Shown piece by piece: positions 1 to 8,336 of a stretch of DNA of 64,000 nt. Below the pieces are notes generated by a model that was not told the DNA's origin, did not search any database, and saw only the letters and a program-made list of their open reading frames with translations. The position numbers and the translations under genes were made by a program. Source of the DNA: SZAS-103 sp043747745 (lineage in GTDB: Bacteria > Pseudomonadota > Gammaproteobacteria > Xanthomonadales > Xanthomonadaceae); contig JAYTOP010000065.1 in NCBI GenBank assembly GCA_043747745.1, positions 28,918 to 92,917 of the forward strand, read 5' to 3'. Position 1 is the stretch's first letter. Each line of letters begins with the position of its first letter.

Positions 1-1
1 C

Positions 2-1657
2 TATCTTGCGGGCGAGCCGGTGCAGGCCGCGCCGCCGAGTGCGGTCTATCGGATGCAGAAATTCGTGCGTCGAAACAAGGTCGTGGTGACAGCAGGCGTG
101 CTGGTGGCCGCAGCACCACTGGTCGGTATCGTCGGCTTTGCATGGCAAGCGCATATCGCGCAGCAACAGGAACGTCTCGCAAAACAGCGCGCCGACGAAC
201 TGGAACAAGTCTCGAAATTTCAGGAAGCGATGCTAGGGCAAGTGGATCCGACCGAAGCTGGCAAGCTGCTGTCCGATGACGTGCAGGACAAGTATGCGGC
301 AGCGCTGCTCAAGGATGGCGTGCCAGCAGTTGATCGCGCTACCCAGGTTGCAGCGTTCGCGGCGCAATGGCAGCGCGTCAACGCCACCGACACCGCCACC
401 GACCTGATCGATCGCACGATCCTGAAACCCGCAGCGACCGCTATCGACAAGCAGTTCAAGAACCAGCCTGTGGTGGACGCAACCTTGCGTCAGGTGCTGG
501 CGGATCGGTATGTCGGTATGGGTTTGTACGATACGGCGATGCCGCTGCAGCGCAATGCACTGGTGACGCGTCGGCGCGTGCTGGGTGCGACGAATCCCGA
601 TACGCTGACATCGCTCGAAGCGATTGGCAATCTGCTGGTGGCGCAAGGCAAGCCGGACGCCGCAGAGCCCTATATCAGCGAAGCCCTGACGATACGCCCA
701 CGTGTGTTGGGCGAAAACGACCAGGACACCCTGACCTCCATCGCCGACATGGGAGAAGTTCTGCACGATCAAGGCAATCTGGCCAAGGCTGAGCCATACC
801 TTCGTGAAGCGTTGGAGAAGCGCCGTCGTGTGCTGGGAGAGGACGATCCGGACACGCTGGCATCGCTCAGCAATGTGGCGGGACTGCTTGTCGATCAGCG
901 CAAGCTAAGCGAGGCAGAACCATATCTTCGCGAGGCTTTGGCGAAGTTCCGGCGTGTACGCGGCGAGGAGTACCCGGACACGCTCATCACGCTCAACAAC
1001 CTGGGCATCGTTCTGTCGCAGGAAGGCAAGCAGAGCGAGACTGAGCCATACCTCCGGGAGGCGCTGCAGATGCATCGCCTTTTACTGGGAGAGGAGCATC
1101 CGGACACCTTGCAATCGCTCATCACACTTGGCGGAATGCTGCTCGATCAGGACAAGCTGAGCGAAGCCGAACCCTACCTTCATGAAGCGATGGAGAAGAG
1201 CCGTCGCGTGCTCGGCAACGACAACCTGAATACACTGATTTCGATTGGTCTGATGGGCAGGCTGCTGCTCGACCAAGGCCATTTTGTCGAGGCGGAAAGA
1301 CTACTCGCGCCTTCAAAGGCGGCAGCCCGCAAAACATTTGGTGATGCCGCCCCGGCACAGTTGGGGTTTTTTCTGGTGAGCCTGGGGAAAGCCCGTGCTG
1401 GCTCGCACGGGTTTGCAGCAGCGCAAGACCACCTGATCGAGGCACAATCGATCTACTTCAATGTCTATGGTTCCAATGACAAACACACACGTACAAGCAC
1501 CCAGTCCATCATCGATCTCTACACCGCCTGGAACACAGCAGAGCCCGGCAAGGGCTACGACCTGAAGGCTGCCGAATGGAAGCGGAAGCTGGACGCACTC
1601 GGCGCGCCCGAGCGCGCATCATCCACACCCAAAACCTTGCAAGCAGCCCGACGATAG
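2..1657 (+). CDS. C-terminal part of a kinase-type TPR protein (5' truncated by the window)
   Basis: The reading frame is open from the first bases (YLAGEPVQAAPPSAVYRMQK...), so the gene starts upstream. The segment YLAGEPVQA followed by a charged stretch and one membrane helix (VVVTAGVLVAAAPLVGIVGF) is the usual linker after the kinase domain in Lysobacterales membrane Ser/Thr kinases with periplasmic TPRs. After the helix comes a short coiled-coil-like segment, then about six 42-residue repeats of the kinesin-light-chain/TPR_12 type, each carrying a PDTL..L..L motif and an AEPYLREAL motif. The kinase domain itself is not visible, so the kinase identity is inferred from the linker. The repeats probably bind protein partners. 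The internal GTG at 20 is not needed as a start. Confidence 0.8.
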   Translation, partial: YLAGEPVQAAPPSAVYRMQKFVRRNKVVVTAGVLVAAAPLVGIVGFAWQAHIAQQQERLAKQRADELEQVSKFQEAMLGQVDPTEAGKLLSDDVQDKYAAALLKDGVPAVDRATQVAAFAAQWQRVNATDTATDLIDRTILKPAATAIDKQFKNQPVVDATLRQVLADRYVGMGLYDTAMPLQRNALVTRRRVLGATNPDTLTSLEAIGNLLVAQGKPDAAEPYISEALTIRPRVLGENDQDTLTSIADMGEVLHDQGNLAKAEPYLREALEKRRRVLGEDDPDTLASLSNVAGLLVDQRKLSEAEPYLREALAKFRRVRGEEYPDTLITLNNLGIVLSQEGKQSETEPYLREALQMHRLLLGEEHPDTLQSLITLGGMLLDQDKLSEAEPYLHEAMEKSRRVLGNDNLNTLISIGLMGRLLLDQGHFVEAERLLAPSKAAARKTFGDAAPAQLGFFLVSLGKARAGSHGFAAAQDHLIEAQSIYFNVYGSNDKHTRTSTQSIIDLYTAWNTAEPGKGYDLKAAEWKRKLDALGAPERASSTPKTLQAARR

Positions 1658-1720
1658 TCATGGAGCGCTTGCGTCGAAATCCGTCGCGCTGGATCGTGCA
1701 GGGCTCACCGTAGCTTTTTT

Positions 1721-1925
1721 TCAGGCGAAGTCGAAATCCAGCCTCGGTCCGATCGCCGCGAGTCCTTGTCTGCGCAGGTAGTCCACACCAAGTCCGGTGG
1801 GGCCATGTCGCTCGCCTTTTCACTTCATCCACGATCAGTCGCCAGCATTGTTCCCGCCACGGAGCAAGAATCACGCGAACGATCTCTGCCGGCAGCGCAT
1901 CCATCACCTGAGCCTCTAGCTGCAC
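1721..1925 (-). pseudogene. Short unknown ORF broken by a one-base homopolymer frameshift
   Basis: On the minus strand one frame reads VMDALPAEIVRVILAPWREQ then WRLIVDEVK and runs into nonsense. The frame one base away reads KGERHGPTGLGVDYLRRQGL then AAIGPRLDFDFA and stops at 1721-1723. Both pieces look protein-like, and removing one A from the A4 run (T4 at 1817-1820 on the plus strand) joins them into a product of about 67 residues. I do not recognise a family. It follows the 70-codon ORF and the GH25-like gene on the same strand and may be the third gene of that group. The start is uncertain: the first in-frame GTG is at 1925 and there is no clear ribosome binding site. A sequencing error is possible. 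Confidence 0.3.
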
Positions 1926-1994
1926 GGTGAGATGGCTCGATGGTTTTGCGGCGCATGCACCAAGGCGATCGCAGGCACCTACGACCTACTCAGG

Positions 1995-2207
1995 TTATTC
2001 GGAGCCCGCGCCGCGCGGCAGCCGTGCAGCCCACATGCTGTCGACAAGGTTCGGATACCAGCGCCCGGCTTCCTCGGCGCGCTGCTTCGCCGCAGCTTTC
2101 TGCGAGGCGCTCAGGACCATTGGCCGCTTCAGCGTGCTCGGCGCGGGCTTCTTCCACGGTGGCGTGCGTTCGGGCAGTGGCAGGCGCGTCAGGAGAAAGG
2201 CCAGCAT
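1995..2207 (-). CDS. Small hypothetical protein (70 aa) behind the GH25-like gene
   Basis: The product is a basic 70-residue protein with no signal peptide or membrane helix. Its second half (LSASQKAAAKQRAEEAGRWY, then PNLVDSMWAAR) reads like a compact folded helical segment, unlike the low-complexity shadow frames around it. The start overlaps the last 19 bases of the GH25-like gene, which suggests translational coupling. The N-terminal 25 residues are proline-rich and may be a linker, so an internal start cannot be excluded. The function is unknown. A partner or immunity role for the lysozyme-fold neighbour is speculation. Confidence 0.5.
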   Translation of the reverse strand: MLAFLLTRLPLPERTPPWKKPAPSTLKRPMVLSASQKAAAKQRAEEAGRWYPNLVDSMWAARLPRGAGSE

Positions 2208-2791
2208 TTTCTGAGCTCGTCATCGGAGCCATCGAATCGATCGCGATCGGTGCTGTTGACGCCTGCGATACCGCGCTGGGATTCGGTGAACTGCCAGAGG
2301 ACGTACGACTCCCAGCCCGGCGGCAGGACGACCTTGCGGCCGTGCTGCCAGATCCAGAGAGGGCACTTCGAAACAACATCGTCCTTGTTTCCGCCCAGTG
2401 CTTCCTTGAAGCGGTTACCTCCGAACAGGACGGGACGGCGCCCGGTCCGCTGCTCGAACAGTTCGACGAACTCGCGCGCCTGGTTCAGCGACATCGCCGA
2501 TCCGTAAGGGCTCGGTCCGAAATCGAGACAGACGAGTTCCTTGTCATCCGGACGCACCGTCCTGATGTAGTGATCCATCTGCGAGGCGACATCGTAGCTG
2601 GTGCCAAAATGGTACGAACCCCACAGGAAATTGTAAGGCGCTGCTTCTGCCTTGAACTTGCCGTACGCCTCGTCAACCCCCGCAGCGCCTTGGGTTGCCT
2701 TTGCGACCACGGCGATGATCCCGGAACCAGCGACCTTGCCGAAGTTGATCGGTTGTTCCCAACGCGAAACGTCGATGATGTTGTCGGTCAG
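2189..2791 (-). CDS. Glycoside hydrolase family 25 (lysozyme-fold) protein, probably catalytically impaired
   Basis: The 200-residue protein has the GH25 layout: the N-terminal strand with the family Asp (IIDVSRWEQ, D7), AVVAKATQG, WGSYHFG, the strand normally ending in the catalytic Asp-x-Glu, the PLWIWQHG strand, and a C-terminal YVLWQFTES..DRDRFDGS segment. GH25 enzymes cleave the MurNAc-GlcNAc bond of peptidoglycan. Here the Asp-x-Glu motif reads LDFG (D90-F91-G92): the expected GAA codon is GGA at 2516-2518, so the general acid/base Glu is missing. No ATG, GTG or TTG opens the frame early enough. CTG at 2791-2789 follows GAGGA by six bases and keeps the family N terminus, so I chose it; a GTG at 2710 would remove the first conserved strand. 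There is no signal peptide. Confidence 0.75.
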   Translation of the reverse strand: MTDNIIDVSRWEQPINFGKVAGSGIIAVVAKATQGAAGVDEAYGKFKAEAAPYNFLWGSYHFGTSYDVASQMDHYIRTVRPDDKELVCLDFGPSPYGSAMSLNQAREFVELFEQRTGRRPVLFGGNRFKEALGGNKDDVVSKCPLWIWQHGRKVVLPPGWESYVLWQFTESQRGIAGVNSTDRDRFDGSDDELRKCWPFS

Positions 2792-2942
2792 TTTGATTCC
2801 TCAAAGTCCGCCGGAAGCAACAAGTCACCTTGGCCCTGCGTAGAACGCACCGCGCTGCGACCCTACCCTAACGCGCGCTAAGGCCCGAAGGAAGTGCTGC
2901 ACAGGCGCTTTCCGGCGTCAGCACATGACGCGAACAATGCTG

Positions 2943-3473
2943 CTACGGCGCAGTCAACGGCGCGGCCATGATCAGGCGTTCGGTGGGATAGCCAAGCTGC
3001 GTCGCCTGCGTCTTGATCTGACTGAAGGTGTCCTTCGACATGCTGGGCGTGCGCGACAACACCCACAGGTACTTGCGGCTGGGGCCGCCCACCAACGCCC
3101 AGCGATAGTCCGGGTCCAGCGCAACGACCCAGTAGTCGGCCCACACCGCCGGCAACCATGACATCCAACCCGGCGCGAAGCGCACCTTCAAGGCACCGGG
3201 CTCGCCTGCGACTGTACGCGCCACGCCAATGGACTGCTGGACGCGATCGTCCTGCGTGCGGCATGCGTTGCGCACCTCGATGTCGCCATCCGGTCGTTGC
3301 GTGTAGGTGGCGGTGATCCGATCCTTGCACTTGCGCTGGAAAAACATTGGCAAGTGCGCAATTTCATGCCACGTGCCGCTGTAGCGCGGCAGATCCAGCG
3401 CGGCGATTGGACGATTCTGGGCGATTGCTGGCGCTGCAGCCAGGACCGCCATCAACAACACGGGGTTGCGCAT
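2943..3473 (-). CDS. blc: Lipocalin family protein (Blc-like)
   Basis: This 176-residue protein starts with a signal peptide (MRNPVLLMAVLAAAPAIAQ) and continues with the bacterial lipocalin signature YSGTWHEIAHLP. It then has the alternating beta-strand pattern of an eight-stranded barrel, including ADYWVVALDPDYRWALVG and YLWVLSRTP. Blc-type lipocalins are envelope proteins that bind fatty acids or lysophospholipids, often in stress. In this copy no lipobox cysteine follows the signal peptide, so it is probably soluble in the periplasm rather than an outer-membrane lipoprotein. I chose the ATG at 3473, seven bases after GGAG; a GTG one codon upstream is possible. There is no obvious operon partner. 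Confidence 0.88.
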   Translation of the reverse strand: MRNPVLLMAVLAAAPAIAQNRPIAALDLPRYSGTWHEIAHLPMFFQRKCKDRITATYTQRPDGDIEVRNACRTQDDRVQQSIGVARTVAGEPGALKVRFAPGWMSWLPAVWADYWVVALDPDYRWALVGGPSRKYLWVLSRTPSMSKDTFSQIKTQATQLGYPTERLIMAAPLTAP

Positions 3474-3725
3474 CACATGTCTCCGTCACACTTAAAGAGA
3501 GTCAGCATGGACGGCTGCGGCTGAGCCGTACGTGAGTCTGGCAGCATGGGCATCCGCAGAAAATCGCTCTGCCACCCCGGTTGGCAAGCATCCGCCCGTT
3601 CAAGGGACTTGCTGCGGATTGCGAGGCTGCGCATGATATCGCTACGCAGGCATCGGCCAGGCCTTCGTTCAGCAGGCCTTCGTTGAGGAAGAACCCGCAC
3701 CCCTCGTCAACCACGGAGAACGATC

Positions 3726-4025
3726 GTGCCAAATCAAAGCATTTCGCTGCAGTTGATCAAGCCGGGCGAGAACGAGCCTGAGCTTCTTTACGTCAACGCC
3801 ATCAACAACAAGTGGAAATCGCCCGGCGAAGGCTGGCTCGGCCCGCAGGCCGGTGTATGGACGCAATTCCCGGATGGCCTGCACCTGATGGATCCCGCAG
3901 GCAAGGATGAGGTGGCGTTCTGCCGGGGGCTCGTGTTCGACAACTGCCACACCCTGGAGCATGGTGCCTCGGCCTATCGCATCAGTGGTGGATCGGGGAA
4001 ATGGCAGGTCCTGGGAATCCTGTAG
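3726..4025 (+). CDS. Hypothetical protein (99 aa)
   Basis: The gene starts with GTG seven bases after GGAG and encodes a soluble 99-residue protein with no signal peptide. The sequence is rich in Trp, Gly and Pro turns (KWKSPGEGWLGPQAGVW), suggesting a small beta fold, and two Cys occur in CRGLVFDNC. I do not recognise the family. It is a single gene between the divergent lipocalin gene and the VOC-cupin gene 138 bases downstream. Confidence 0.6.
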   Translation: MPNQSISLQLIKPGENEPELLYVNAINNKWKSPGEGWLGPQAGVWTQFPDGLHLMDPAGKDEVAFCRGLVFDNCHTLEHGASAYRISGGSGKWQVLGIL

Positions 4026-4163
4026 GCGAAGGCCGTTGAGGTCGTATTCCTGCCGCCTGCATACACGACCGGAAGGCTGCGTTTTTCGAATCGGGTGCGA
4101 TGGTGTTCCATCGCTTGATTCATCGGCAACACTGCGCGGCATGCATCGCCAGCTGGCGCAGCC

Positions 4164-5153
4164 ATGACCGACACGCCTCCCGATTCCACCTTGGTCGTGG
4201 TGCCGTGCACCGACCTCGACGCGGCGATTGCGCTGTATACGCAACAGCGCGGCTTCCGGCTTGACATGATCATGCCAGCAGACGCGCCACGCATCGCGCT
4301 GGTGTCCCGCGACGGCGTCATGCTGCGGCTGGATGCCTCCGATGCGGCCGATCCATCGATCGCTTCACAGCAGGCCGCGCACGGCTTCCAGATCATCAGC
4401 GCGAATTCCGCCGATGCATGGAATGTGGGCCGTGCAGGCATGCAGTACCGCGACCTGATTCCCGGTCGCCTCGGCGGGCGCTTCATCGCCTCGCACATCC
4501 GCATTCCCGGCGGCGGACCGGTGCCGGACTACGTGCATTACCACCACGTCCGTTTGCAGTTGATCTACTGCCGGCGCGGCTGGGTACGTGTGGTGTACGA
4601 GGACCAGGGCGAACCGTTCACGATGCAGGCCGGCGACTGCGTGCTGCAACCGCCGACGATCCGTCACCGTGTCCTTGAATCGTCGCCCGGACTCGAAGTC
4701 ATCGAGATCGGCTGCCCCGCCGAGCACGAGACCTGGCGCGACCACGCCACCGCCCTGCCCTCCGCGCAACTGCGCCCGGAACGCAGCTTCGGTGGTCAGC
4801 GCTTTGTACGGCACATCGCTGCGGAAGCCGATTGGAAACCGGCACGCGATGCTCGCCTCGCATACCGCGATACGGGCATCAGCAACGCCACCGACGGCCT
4901 CGCAAGCGTGCGCGTGCTGCGCCTGCGCGATGCTGCTGCGCATGATGCGGCCCCGACATCCCAAGCGCACAACGGCGAGTTCCTGTTTCTGTGCGCCCTC
5001 GAAGGCCAGTGCCGCTTGCTTAGCCGCGCGCTCGGCGACCACACGCTCGACGCAGGCGATGCCTGCGTGATCCCGACCGGCGCCGACTACGCGCTCGACA
5101 TGGATGCGGCGTGCGAGATACTGGAAGTCGCGTTGCCTGCTCCGCTCACATGA
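4164..5153 (+). CDS. VOC-like domain fused to two cupin domains
   Basis: The 329-residue protein has three modules. Residues about 8-60 look like one glyoxalase/VOC beta-alpha-beta unit (VPCTDLDAAIALYTQQRGFR). Residues about 95-190 form a cupin with a metal-binding-type motif (HYHH at 125-128, E150 nearby, H168 in PPTIRH). Residues about 215-325 form a second cupin (GEFLFLCALEGQ, then LDAGDACVIPTGADY) that lacks the clustered histidines, so probably only the first binds metal. Such proteins are small-molecule dioxygenases, isomerases or sensors; the substrate cannot be read from sequence. It is soluble, with no signal peptide. Confidence 0.75.
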   Translation: MTDTPPDSTLVVVPCTDLDAAIALYTQQRGFRLDMIMPADAPRIALVSRDGVMLRLDASDAADPSIASQQAAHGFQIISANSADAWNVGRAGMQYRDLIPGRLGGRFIASHIRIPGGGPVPDYVHYHHVRLQLIYCRRGWVRVVYEDQGEPFTMQAGDCVLQPPTIRHRVLESSPGLEVIEIGCPAEHETWRDHATALPSAQLRPERSFGGQRFVRHIAAEADWKPARDARLAYRDTGISNATDGLASVRVLRLRDAAAHDAAPTSQAHNGEFLFLCALEGQCRLLSRALGDHTLDAGDACVIPTGADYALDMDAACEILEVALPAPLT

Positions 5154-5229
5154 AGCTGGCGTAAGACTCCAGCCGCAGGCGCTCCTCATCGCCGAGCGAT
5201 TCACGCGAGGGCAATGCAACGGTCTTCAT
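5146..5229 (-). CDS. Possible 27-aa small protein
   Basis: A minus-strand ATG preceded by GAGG opens a 27-codon frame (MKTVALPSRESLGDEERLRL, ending SYASFM) whose stop overlaps the end of the VOC-cupin gene on the other strand. Its composition is protein-like and acidic, and it lies 153 bases before the TPR pseudogene on the other side. No family is recognised. It could be a chance frame. Confidence 0.2.
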   Translation of the reverse strand: MKTVALPSRESLGDEERLRLESYASFM

Positions 5230-5298
5230 GGTCGCCTCATTCATTGAATCGTATGCTCGTATCGCATTACCTCGCTACATTCCGGCAGGACTGCGGCT

Positions 5299-7282
5299 TC
5301 ACGGCGGATCGGGCAAGCCATCGCGCCCTGTTTGCAACGTATGCATTCGCCGTTCAATGCGAAAAATAGCGGCTCCATTCCGGAAGCGGTCCATCAGCGC
5401 AATGAAGCGCGCATCCGTACGCAACCCTGCAAAGGCCGGATCGAGTTCGAAGTGCGCCACGCCGGTGTAGTGCGGGTTCGACAACGCGGTCTCGATGACC
5501 ACCAGCGATTGCTCTGGAGATCCAGCCAGCGCGAGGCTCGATGCTGCGAGATAGCGCACCTCGCCGATCTCCATCGCATCGGCAACGGTTGTCTCCAGCA
5601 ACTTCGTGCAAGCGGCCTCCGTAGCCGTGCGTTCGCCCATCGCGCCGAGGGTGAGGCACAGCGCTGCCAGCGCGGGACCGAAATTCGGGTTCGCCAGCAA
5701 GCGCGCTTCGATCTCCTCTGTCGCCTTCGCCAATTCGACCATCGATTCCTCATCGTGCCCTGCATAGCGATGCGTGAGTCCACGCAACAATGCCGGTGGC
5801 CAAAGCGCGTTGCGGTCCTCGGCGTAACGGCCGAGATCGGCGCTGACCAGTGCTGCGTCAAAATCGCCACGCGCGACCAGCAGCCACCAATGCCGCATCG
5901 CAGGCTGGGTGTTGCCCAGTTCGGGAATCGTGAGTTGCACGAGCGCCGCATCGATCGCGCGATCACGTTCGATCAACACGATCGCCTTCGCCATGCGCGC
6001 CCAACCCCATTGCGAATCGAGCTCGAGCGCAGCTTCGATATGCGTTTCGGCGCGACCGAAATCGCGCAGCTTGATGAAGGTCAGCGCGAGTTCCGCATGT
6101 CCGAGCGCGTTGCGTGGATCGAACTCGAGTGCGCGCTGTTGGGCGACCAGCGATGCGTTCCAATCGCCCTTGCGACGCAGGATGAAGCCGCGCAACTGCA
6201 ACAGGTCGGCATCGTTGGGAATCGCATGCAAGGCGGCATCGGCAGCTGTCAGCGCGCGCGCATAGTCGTGATGGCCCCAGTAGTGGTAATAACCCTCGGC
6301 GATGTGCAGCTCGGGCGAATCCGGGTCGAGCGCGAGACCGCGATCGAGCGCGTCGCGACTCGCTTTCAGGTTCGCGTCGCTGGGATCGCTGAACCAGTAG
6401 CACGCGCCGGTTGCGCGAACGCAGCGCCCAGGCTGCGGCGAATGCCGGATCGCGTGCGAGCGCGACATCGATCTGCTTCGCAACCAGGTCGAAATCGCCG
6501 GTCTGGGCGCGATTGACCAGATGCAACGCCGTGCGGTACGCGGCCCATGCGTCGAAATCGTGGGTCAGACGCCGCTCCATCAGCGCCGATTCCTCCGGCA
6601 ACATCTGCGCGCGCAAGGCTTGCGCGATCGCGTGCGCGAACTTCGACTGCAACTCGAACAACGAGTCCGCGTTCAACTCGCCGTCGTAGGTCTCGGCCCA
6701 CAGGTGCTGGTCGGTTTCCGCATCGATCAACTGCGCATTGATGCGCACGCGTTTGTGGATCTGCTGCACGCCGCCTTCGAGCACGTTCGCAACGCCCAGT
6801 TCGCCGGCGATCTGGCGCAGATTTTTTTGCGTATCGCGGCACTCCATCACCGAGGTACGCGAAATCACCTTGAGCGACCTGATCTTGACCAGTTGGGTCA
6901 GCAGATCGTCGTGCATGCCGTCCACGAAGGGATCTGTTTCGGCGTTGTGCGAGAGATTCTTGAACGGCAGCACCGCGATGGAATGATCGTCCGCGACTGC
7001 GCGCAGCTGCGGCACCGCAATCGCAGGCGGCACGGCTGGCGGATGCATGTCGGCCGGATCGCGCACCATTCCCTCGGGCGTCATGTCGAAGAACCACGCC
7101 ATCATCAGCGCGATCGGAAAACCGACCAGCAATGTCAGCGTGATCGCACGCGGCACCCAATTGGGCAACTGCATCTGCGGCGCCAGCGTCGCGACGACCT
7201 GGATCAGCAGCCACGCCACCACCAGGTAAGCGCCTCCAACCTTGAAGACCTTGCGGCGCTGGAGTTCGGCGAGAAAATTCAT
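5299..7282 (-). pseudogene. TolB-like/TPR membrane protein, interrupted by a frameshift
   Basis: This is the last member of the array. The N terminus (MNFLAELQRRKVFKVGGAYL) leads into three membrane helices, a TolB-like domain (SIAVLPFKNLSHNAETDPFV ... RINAQLIDAETDQHLWAE) and the start of TPRs, in a frame that leaves homology after RDPAFAAAWALRSR. The TPRs continue in another frame from ATGACYWFSDPSDANLKASR to the stop at 5299. The break is in the GCGCG run at about 6413-6417 and equals one extra base or a 2-base loss of a GC unit. The total length is 3n+1. Repaired, the protein would have about 660 residues. The downstream half keeps good coding quality, so the lesion is recent, reversible, or a sequencing error. 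Confidence 0.75.
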
Positions 7283-7304
7283 CGTGCGGCCTTGCGCTTG
7301 GCGA

Positions 7305-7655
7305 TCAGAGTGGATCGTCCCGGCCGCTCGATGCCAGCATGGCGCGTACCGCAGCTTCCAGTGGCGGCAGATGCTGACGTACCACTGCCATCACGGTCTG
7401 CGCATCGATCTCGCCAAGATAGTTGTGCACGAGTAGATTGCGAAAGCCGCTGATCTGTTTCCACGGGATCGCCGGGTATTGCTGCTTCAGGGCATCGGGC
7501 AATTGCTGGGTGGCTTCCGAAAGGGTTTGCAGGTTGCGCAAGCTGGCGTCGTACAGCACTTCGTCCTGAGTCAGGTCACCTCGCCGCTGGATACGGCGGA
7601 TCTTCTCGACCGTATCGAGAATGTGCTCTGCATAGACCTGCCATGCCTTGCTCAC
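7305..7655 (-). CDS. hepT: HepT-like HEPN ribonuclease toxin
   Basis: The 116-residue all-helical protein has the HepT (DUF86) toxin signature RNLLVHNY (R72...H77-N78-Y79), the RX4HXY active-site motif of HEPN RNases. Toxins of this family cleave RNA and are silenced by the MntA nucleotidyltransferase, which AMPylates the Tyr of this motif. Its start overlaps the end of mntA by four bases, so the two are translationally coupled in the usual antitoxin-first order. The pair sits inside the TPR array, between a truncated copy and the last copy. Confidence 0.88.
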   Translation of the reverse strand: MSKAWQVYAEHILDTVEKIRRIQRRGDLTQDEVLYDASLRNLQTLSEATQQLPDALKQQYPAIPWKQISGFRNLLVHNYLGEIDAQTVMAVVRQHLPPLEAAVRAMLASSGRDDPL

Positions 7656-7942
7656 AGATCGACGGCCTCAAGCAGGACGTTCGCCCGCATGTGCCGATTC
7701 AGCTCATGCTCCGGCAAAAGATCGAGGCGGCGTCCGGTGATTTCTGCCAGCCGCTCGGCTAGTGGCAGACGCTGCGCGAACAGGTCGTAGCCACGCGGAA
7801 AATCGACAAGAAAATCGATGTCGCTGTCAGGCCCCTCCTCGCGTCGTGCCACTGAGCCGAACACTCGGATGCGCCGCGCACCGTATTGATGGCAAGCAGC
7901 ATCGATCAACGACTTTCTGGTGCGCAACGTATCGAGCAGCAT
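7652..7942 (-). CDS. mntA: MntA-like minimal nucleotidyltransferase antitoxin
   Basis: The 96-residue protein has the nucleotidyltransferase motif GSX10DXD (G29-S30 ... D41-I42-D43) and the family ending LDLLPEHELNRHMRANVLLE. MntA antitoxins neutralise HepT by transferring AMP groups to it. The frame is open further upstream, but the ATG at 7942 lies five bases after a perfect GGAGG and removes a non-homologous extension, so I chose it. It overlaps hepT by ATGA. Toxin-antitoxin pairs of this kind are often horizontally moved, which fits its position within a paralogous array. Confidence 0.88.
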   Translation of the reverse strand: MLLDTLRTRKSLIDAACHQYGARRIRVFGSVARREEGPDSDIDFLVDFPRGYDLFAQRLPLAERLAEITGRRLDLLPEHELNRHMRANVLLEAVDL

Positions 7943-8260
7943 GCAAGCCTCCGCAGCGAGAACCATCCCCTTAGTGTAGTCGAATGCCGGATGGCACCGA
8001 CAGCGCGCAACGCGTTGCAGCATTTGCATTCGACGAAGAACCACGGCTTGCTAATGGAGTGATTTTCGTCTGCACCGCCTGCGCATCGCACATGCGTTTC
8101 TGGAAGCGCAGATCCTTGCGCAACTGGTCGCAGGCCGGGACCAGTCGCAACGACGAGATCGATACCACCATGTCGGCGACGCTGCCATCAGCTGCTCAGG
8201 GTGCTGCTATGCCGATTGCGTCTCTCCGAAACTGGCTTCTACCGTGGCCAGACGCGTGAG
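7943..8260. other. Gene-free stretch between mntA and the truncated TPR copy
   Basis: About 318 bases. Frames on both strands have no recognisable product. It contains the mntA ribosome binding site and presumably the mntA promoter and the junction at which foreign DNA joined the TPR array. I see no inverted repeats or target-site duplication that would mark an insertion sequence. Confidence 0.5.
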
Positions 8261-8335
8261 CTAGTAACCGCCGACGATGGGGCCGATCGTGACCTTGAAG
8301 ATCTTGCGGCGCTGGAGTTCGGCGAGCAGCGACAT
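8261..8335 (-). pseudogene. 24-codon N-terminal remnant of a TolB-like/TPR gene
   Basis: One base after the stop of the preceding paralogue an ATG opens MSLLAELQRRKIFKV, the exact start of the second N-terminal type of this array (compare LIAELQRRKVFKVGAAYL). The homology is lost after about 15 residues and the frame stops at 8261 (TIGPIVGGY). The rest of the gene is absent; the next 1 kb is the mntA-hepT module. It is best read as a paralogue cut by insertion or deletion. Confidence 0.75.
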
Positions 8336-8336
8336 C

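Noticed and set aside
1940..2881. A 313-codon plus-strand frame opposite the GH25-like gene
   Set aside because: It has no domain pattern and a skewed composition; the minus strand carries the recognisable fold.
7283..8335. Insertion sequence at the truncated TPR copy
   Set aside because: No transposase frame, terminal inverted repeats or target duplication could be found; only the toxin-antitoxin pair is present.
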